This document shows positions 7,944 to 9,938 of a stretch of 9,938 bases of DNA, piece after piece. Position 1 is the stretch's first letter. Every line of letters begins with the position of its first letter. Source of the DNA: Alphaproteobacteria bacterium (GTDB lineage Bacteria > Pseudomonadota > Alphaproteobacteria > VGEJ01); assembly GCA_016869335.1 (NCBI GenBank), contig VGEJ01000067.1, positions 1 through 9,938 of the forward strand, read 5' to 3'. The notes under the pieces were generated by a model, which ran no database searches, was not told the origin of the DNA, and saw only the letters and a list, made by a program, of their open reading frames with translations. The translations under genes and the position numbers were made by a program.

Positions 7944-8380
7944 GCCTGCATCTCCTCAAACTGTGCGTCGGCGTCGCCGAGGTGGGCGAACTCGCGCGCT
8001 GGCAGCGGCGGAGGTTCCGCGCGGCGCGGCGCGCCGACGCGGCCGCCATTCTGCGACACTACACCCGGCAGCATCCCCGGCGCGCGGCGGAAATCGTCGC
8101 CGGCGGCTCGCTCTATTGGGTGATCCGCGGCGCCGTCCGCGTACGCCAGAGCGTCGTCGCGATCGAGACCGTGGCCAATCACCCGGAAGGCAAGACCTGC
8201 GCCTTCGTGCTCGACCCGACGCTCGTGCTCACCTTGCCGCAGCCGCGCCGACCGCACCAGGGTTGGCGCTACCTCGATCCGGCCGACGCGCCGCCCGATC
8301 TCGCGATCGCCAACGGCGGCGGGCTGGCAGCGCTGCCGTCCCACCTCCTCGCCGAACTGACCGCGCTGGGCCTGCTCTAG
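7940..8380 (+). CDS. DUF1489 family protein of unknown function
   Basis: A 146-residue protein recognised as DUF1489, a family I know mainly from alphaproteobacteria and for which I know no established function. Visible family features are the start MSLHLLKLCVGV, the central block GGSLYWVIRGAVRVRQ (55-70), and the block LDPTLVLTLPQPRR followed by QGWRYLDPADAPPDL (91-121). There is no signal peptide, membrane segment or obvious catalytic motif; many Arg residues lie in 22-49. The ATG at 7940 overlaps the mccA stop as ATGA, which fixes the start and points to translational coupling. The frame is open far upstream, but that part is only the shadow of mccA. It is the last gene of the probable leucine operon. 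Whether it acts in that pathway or just shares the transcript cannot be told from sequence. Confidence 0.88.
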   Translation: MSLHLLKLCVGVAEVGELARWQRRRFRAARRADAAAILRHYTRQHPRRAAEIVAGGSLYWVIRGAVRVRQSVVAIETVANHPEGKTCAFVLDPTLVLTLPQPRRPHQGWRYLDPADAPPDLAIANGGGLAALPSHLLAELTALGLL

Positions 8381-8417
8381 GCGCGATCGCAGTCTGCGCC
8401 CTACGAGGCGATCTCCT

Positions 8418-8433
8418 CGCGAAGGCGTTCGCG
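8418..8433. other. Small perfect hairpin in the convergent gap
   Basis: CGCGAA, loop GGCG, TTCGCG: a perfect 6-bp inverted repeat with a 4-base loop, in the 151-base gap (8381-8531) between the DUF1489 gene and the convergent minus-strand gene. There is no T-run on either side, so it is not a standard intrinsic terminator. It could still be a weak bidirectional stop or a processing site, or chance in GC-rich DNA. I see no gene or other element in the rest of the gap. Confidence 0.3.
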
Positions 8434-8531
8434 GCCGGCCTCGTCAACCCCGCGCGCCACGCTGAGGTCGCGATTTGTGTTTGGGGTTCGGCTGGTACCG
8501 CACGACCGAAGGCCATCCGGGGCGGCCGGGT

Positions 8532-9122
8532 CTAGCGGCGGCGGACGGTACGCACCTTGGTGCGTGTGCGCGATGTCGCTCGCGGCGCGCGTGCCACGAT
8601 CTCCTCGGGGACATCGGTCGCGGGTTTGGGGTTGCCCTTGCGGCGGCCGGTCTTGGAGATGGCCTTGGCTCCCCGGGCCATGCTCGCGGCGCCCCGCTTC
8701 GCGCGCTTTCCGCCCTTCTTCGCGCTGGCCTGCCGCTTCTTCTCGGCGAGCTCGATGAACAGCTCTTGCGCCACGTTGAGCGCCAGCGAGGCGAGCGTCA
8801 TCCCGGCGATCGCATTGATCTGCAGGAGCGCCTCGCGGATCTCGATCTTCGAGCACCCAAGGCGCACAGCGGCGCCGAGGTGGTATTTCAGCACCTGACG
8901 TTCGCCCATGACGCCGAGCATCACCACGTTCAGCAGAATGCGGGTCTTCGCCGGCAGGCCGGGGCGGGAGAACAGCTCGCCCCACGCGAACTCAGTGACG
9001 TACTCCTGCTGCGCTTCCGTCAGGGTATCGTTGCCCGCGTAGATGCGGTCCATGATGTCGGCGCCGATCAGCTCCCAGCGGAGCTTCTTTCCTCGTTCAT
9101 ACGTGTCGCGGTTCATCGGCAT
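8532..9122 (-). CDS. Carboxymuconolactone decarboxylase-like protein with long Lys/Arg-rich C-terminal tail
   Basis: The first 125 residues or so form an all-helical carboxymuconolactone decarboxylase (CMD) domain: RDTYERGKKLRWELIGADIM (5-24), EYVTEFAWGELFSRPGL (40-56), KTRILLNVVMLGVMGE (59-74), a conserved His in KYHLGAAVRLGC (H81) and EIREALLQINAIAG (94-107). It has one Cys (C90) and no CxxC, so AhpD-type peroxidase chemistry is unlikely. PcaC-type enzymes decarboxylate 4-carboxymuconolactone in protocatechuate breakdown, but no such genes are near. After residue 126 comes a 70-residue tail with 25 Lys/Arg and only 4 acidic residues, ending RTKVRTVRRR; standard CMD proteins end near residue 125-130. 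The tail is low-complexity and resembles nucleic-acid-binding tails. The start at 9122 is preceded by AAAAGGA at good spacing; 9131 and 9116 are other in-frame ATGs, and the TTG at 9194 is unlikely. Fold is firm; function and tail role are unknown. Confidence 0.85.
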   Translation of the reverse strand: MPMNRDTYERGKKLRWELIGADIMDRIYAGNDTLTEAQQEYVTEFAWGELFSRPGLPAKTRILLNVVMLGVMGERQVLKYHLGAAVRLGCSKIEIREALLQINAIAGMTLASLALNVAQELFIELAEKKRQASAKKGGKRAKRGAASMARGAKAISKTGRRKGNPKPATDVPEEIVARAPRATSRTRTKVRTVRRR

Positions 9123-9130
9123 CGGCGGCA

Positions 9131-9137
9131 TCCTTTT
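9131..9137 (-). promoter_or_regulatory. Ribosome binding site deciding the start of the CMD-like gene
   Basis: Read on the minus strand, AAAAGGA lies 8 bases before the ATG at 9122. It overlaps the first of three close in-frame ATGs (9131), which rules that one out, and is rather far (14 bases) from the third (9116). The middle ATG is therefore the best start. Confidence 0.55.
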
Positions 9138-9214
9138 CGCGGCGATGGGCTTCTCCTGCGACGCAGTCTGGCCAATGCGATGCCTTCGCGTCAATCACCC
9201 GCGTTTTAGCTATT

Positions 9215-9222
9215 GACCGGTC
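9215..9222. repeat. 8-bp palindrome GACCGGTC, copy 1
   Basis: A perfect 8-bp palindrome, also sharing the preceding T with a second copy at 9324-9331 in the same divergent region, 109 bases away. It could be an operator half of a two-site arrangement. A third copy occurs inside mccA coding sequence (6845-6852), which weakens the case. Confidence 0.25.
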
Positions 9223-9277
9223 GTGTCGGGCGCCGCACCATTGCCGGTCCGAATAGCATTCCTTGGCGGCATGTATC

Positions 9278-9305
9278 CCATGCGTTTTATGCGGTTGACG
9301 CATGG
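9278..9305. promoter_or_regulatory. Operator-like inverted repeat upstream of the luciferase-like gene
   Basis: CCATGCG (9278-9284) and CGCATGG (9299-9305) form a perfect 7-bp inverted repeat with arm centres 21 bases apart, about two helical turns, as expected for a dimeric regulator. A further ATGCG at 9289-9293 repeats part of the left arm. The right arm overlaps the candidate -35 box TTGACG (9295-9300), so a bound protein could block transcription of the gene at 9363. No regulator gene is visible in the window. Confidence 0.4.
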
Positions 9306-9323
9306 TTGGCCGCTCCCCAGCAT

Positions 9324-9331
9324 GACCGGTC
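9324..9331. repeat. 8-bp palindrome GACCGGTC, copy 2
   Basis: Second copy of the palindrome in the divergent region. It lies just after the candidate -10 box of the plus-strand gene, near where transcription would begin, and 20 bases before the GAGGGAG ribosome site. Confidence 0.25.
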
Positions 9332-9350
9332 CCAGCGCGGTCCAGTTCGA

Positions 9351-9357
9351 GAGGGAG
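9351..9357 (+). promoter_or_regulatory. Strong ribosome binding site of the luciferase-like gene
   Basis: GAGGGAG lies five bases before the ATG at 9363. It is the clearest Shine-Dalgarno sequence in the window and fixes the start of that gene. Confidence 0.75.
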
Positions 9358-9362
9358 CGGCG

Positions 9363-9938
9363 ATGACCAGCATCAAGTTCGGTTTCACGGCGGCTCCGGT
9401 CATGCCGGCGGACCGGCCGGGCGCGCCCGGCGACGCCCAGCGCTACGCCGAGGTGGTCGAGGATTGTCAATTCGGCCAAGCGCTGGGCTACGAGAGCGTG
9501 TGGATGCTCGAGCACCATTTCACCGACTACTACCCCTCGCCGAGCCCGCTGTTCTTCCTCAGCCACATCGCCGCCGCGTGCCCCGGGCTCGGCCTTGGCA
9601 CCGCCGTGATCGTGCTGCCATGGTACGAGCCGGTGCGGTTTGCCGAGGATGTGGCCATGCTGAGCCTGCTCAGCAAGGGCAACCTCTATGTCGGGCTTGG
9701 CCGCGGTGTCGCGCGCATCGAGTATGACGCGCGCAACATCAACATGGAGCACTCGCGCGAACTGTTCGAGGAAGGCGTCAAAATCACCCGTGGACTGCTC
9801 TCCGGCAAGCCATTCCGCTTCGATGGCGCGCACTACAAGGTCCCGCGCGAGGTGACGTTGCGGCCCGGACCCGACCTGTCGCGCATCCACCTATACGGCG
9901 CGTGCAACAATCCGGGCACGGCCGAGCGCATGGCCGAG
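9363..9938 (+). CDS. Luciferase-like (LLM class) flavin-dependent oxidoreductase, N-terminal part
   Basis: The frame runs open for 192 codons to the window end, so the C-terminal part is missing; family members are usually about 330-400 residues. The N-terminus is that of a bacterial luciferase-like monooxygenase (TIM barrel using reduced FMN or F420): IKFGFTAAPVMP (4-15), then GYESVWMLEHHFTDYYPSPS (42-61) with the characteristic EHHF at 50-53. GLGTAVIVLPWYEPVRFAED (77-96) and LYVGLGRGVARIEYDARNIN (108-127) follow. Such enzymes oxidise aldehydes, alkanes, terpenoids or xenobiotics together with a separate flavin reductase. The sequence does not show the substrate or whether FMN or F420 is used. 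The start is fixed by GAGGGAG upstream. It is divergent from the CMD-like gene and may share regulation with it, but there is no direct evidence that they work together. Confidence 0.88.
   Translation, partial: MTSIKFGFTAAPVMPADRPGAPGDAQRYAEVVEDCQFGQALGYESVWMLEHHFTDYYPSPSPLFFLSHIAAACPGLGLGTAVIVLPWYEPVRFAEDVAMLSLLSKGNLYVGLGRGVARIEYDARNINMEHSRELFEEGVKITRGLLSGKPFRFDGAHYKVPREVTLRPGPDLSRIHLYGACNNPGTAERMAE

Larger units (their letters stand above)
9123..9362. promoter_or_regulatory. Divergent intergenic region between the CMD-like and luciferase-like genes
   Basis: This 240-base region is visibly richer in A/T than its surroundings and should hold both promoters. On the minus strand a TTGACG box (9194 to 9189) lies 18 bases before a poor CAGACT (9170 to 9165). 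On the plus strand TTGACG (9295-9300) lies 17 bases before a poor CAGCAT (9318-9323). Both -10 matches are weak, so the promoter positions are tentative. Symmetric elements that may bind regulators are listed separately. I found no convincing gene inside it. Confidence 0.5.

Noticed and set aside
8401..8985. Minus-strand open frame of 194 codons overlapping the CMD-like gene and running into the convergent gap, ending in a plausible-looking DEAGRERLREEIAS
   Set aside because: It is another frame of the CMD-like gene for most of its length, and the part beyond the gene is only about 40 codons with no recognisable family. Frame openness is expected in this base composition.
9123..9194. Longer CMD-like protein starting at TTG 9194
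   Set aside because: The added 24 residues are not family-like, no ribosome site precedes the TTG, and the same bases form the best -35-like box on that strand.
9097..9303. 68-codon minus-strand open frame in the divergent region
   Set aside because: It overlaps the start of the CMD-like gene in another frame, has no ribosome site that I can see and a His/Arg-rich composition typical of chance frames.
1..9938. tRNA, rRNA, CRISPR arrays, insertion sequences, phage or toxin-antitoxin genes
   Set aside because: I looked for these on both strands and saw no repeat-spacer pattern, terminal inverted repeats with a transposase, or structural RNA signature. The window is nearly all metabolic coding sequence.

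Overview
The window is very GC-rich and almost fully coding, with strong G/C preference at third codon positions. The protein families present (a phosphotransacetylase-type C-terminus of the malic enzyme kind, MgtE, a leucine-degradation cluster, a DUF1489 protein) suggest an alphaproteobacterium, perhaps of the Rhodospirillales type. That placement is an inference from family distribution; no rRNA or other phylogenetic marker is present.

Layout, left to right. (1) Bases 1-227 hold the last codons of a phosphotransacetylase-domain protein, most likely NADP-dependent malic enzyme (MaeB). (2) A complete MgtE-type magnesium channel follows closely on the same strand (245-1645). (3) From 1698 to 8380 six plus-strand genes are packed as one probable operon: isovaleryl-CoA dehydrogenase, a 2-hydroxychromene-2-carboxylate isomerase/DsbA-like protein, methylcrotonyl-CoA carboxylase beta subunit, an enoyl-CoA hydratase of the methylglutaconyl-CoA hydratase kind, methylcrotonyl-CoA carboxylase alpha (biotin) subunit, and a DUF1489 protein. 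Gaps are 3, 10 and 15 bases, plus two ATGA overlaps. (4) After a 151-base convergent gap, a minus-strand gene (8532-9122) encodes a carboxymuconolactone decarboxylase-like protein with a long Lys/Arg-rich tail. (5) A 240-base divergent intergenic region with operator-like symmetric sequences leads to a plus-strand luciferase-like flavin-dependent oxidoreductase (9363 onward), cut by the window end.

The core is the leucine/isovalerate (liu) pathway. Ivd makes 3-methylcrotonyl-CoA, MccA+MccB carboxylate it to 3-methylglutaconyl-CoA, and the hydratase makes HMG-CoA. The next enzyme, HMG-CoA lyase, is not in the window, and no regulator of the cluster is visible.

Most of the window is ordinary metabolism, and I see no convincing new system. 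The items most worth a second look are the basic tail on the decarboxylase-like protein, the symmetric elements in the divergent promoter region, and the thioredoxin-fold isomerase and DUF1489 genes built into the leucine operon. The many long open frames opposite these genes are judged to be by-products of GC-rich codon use.
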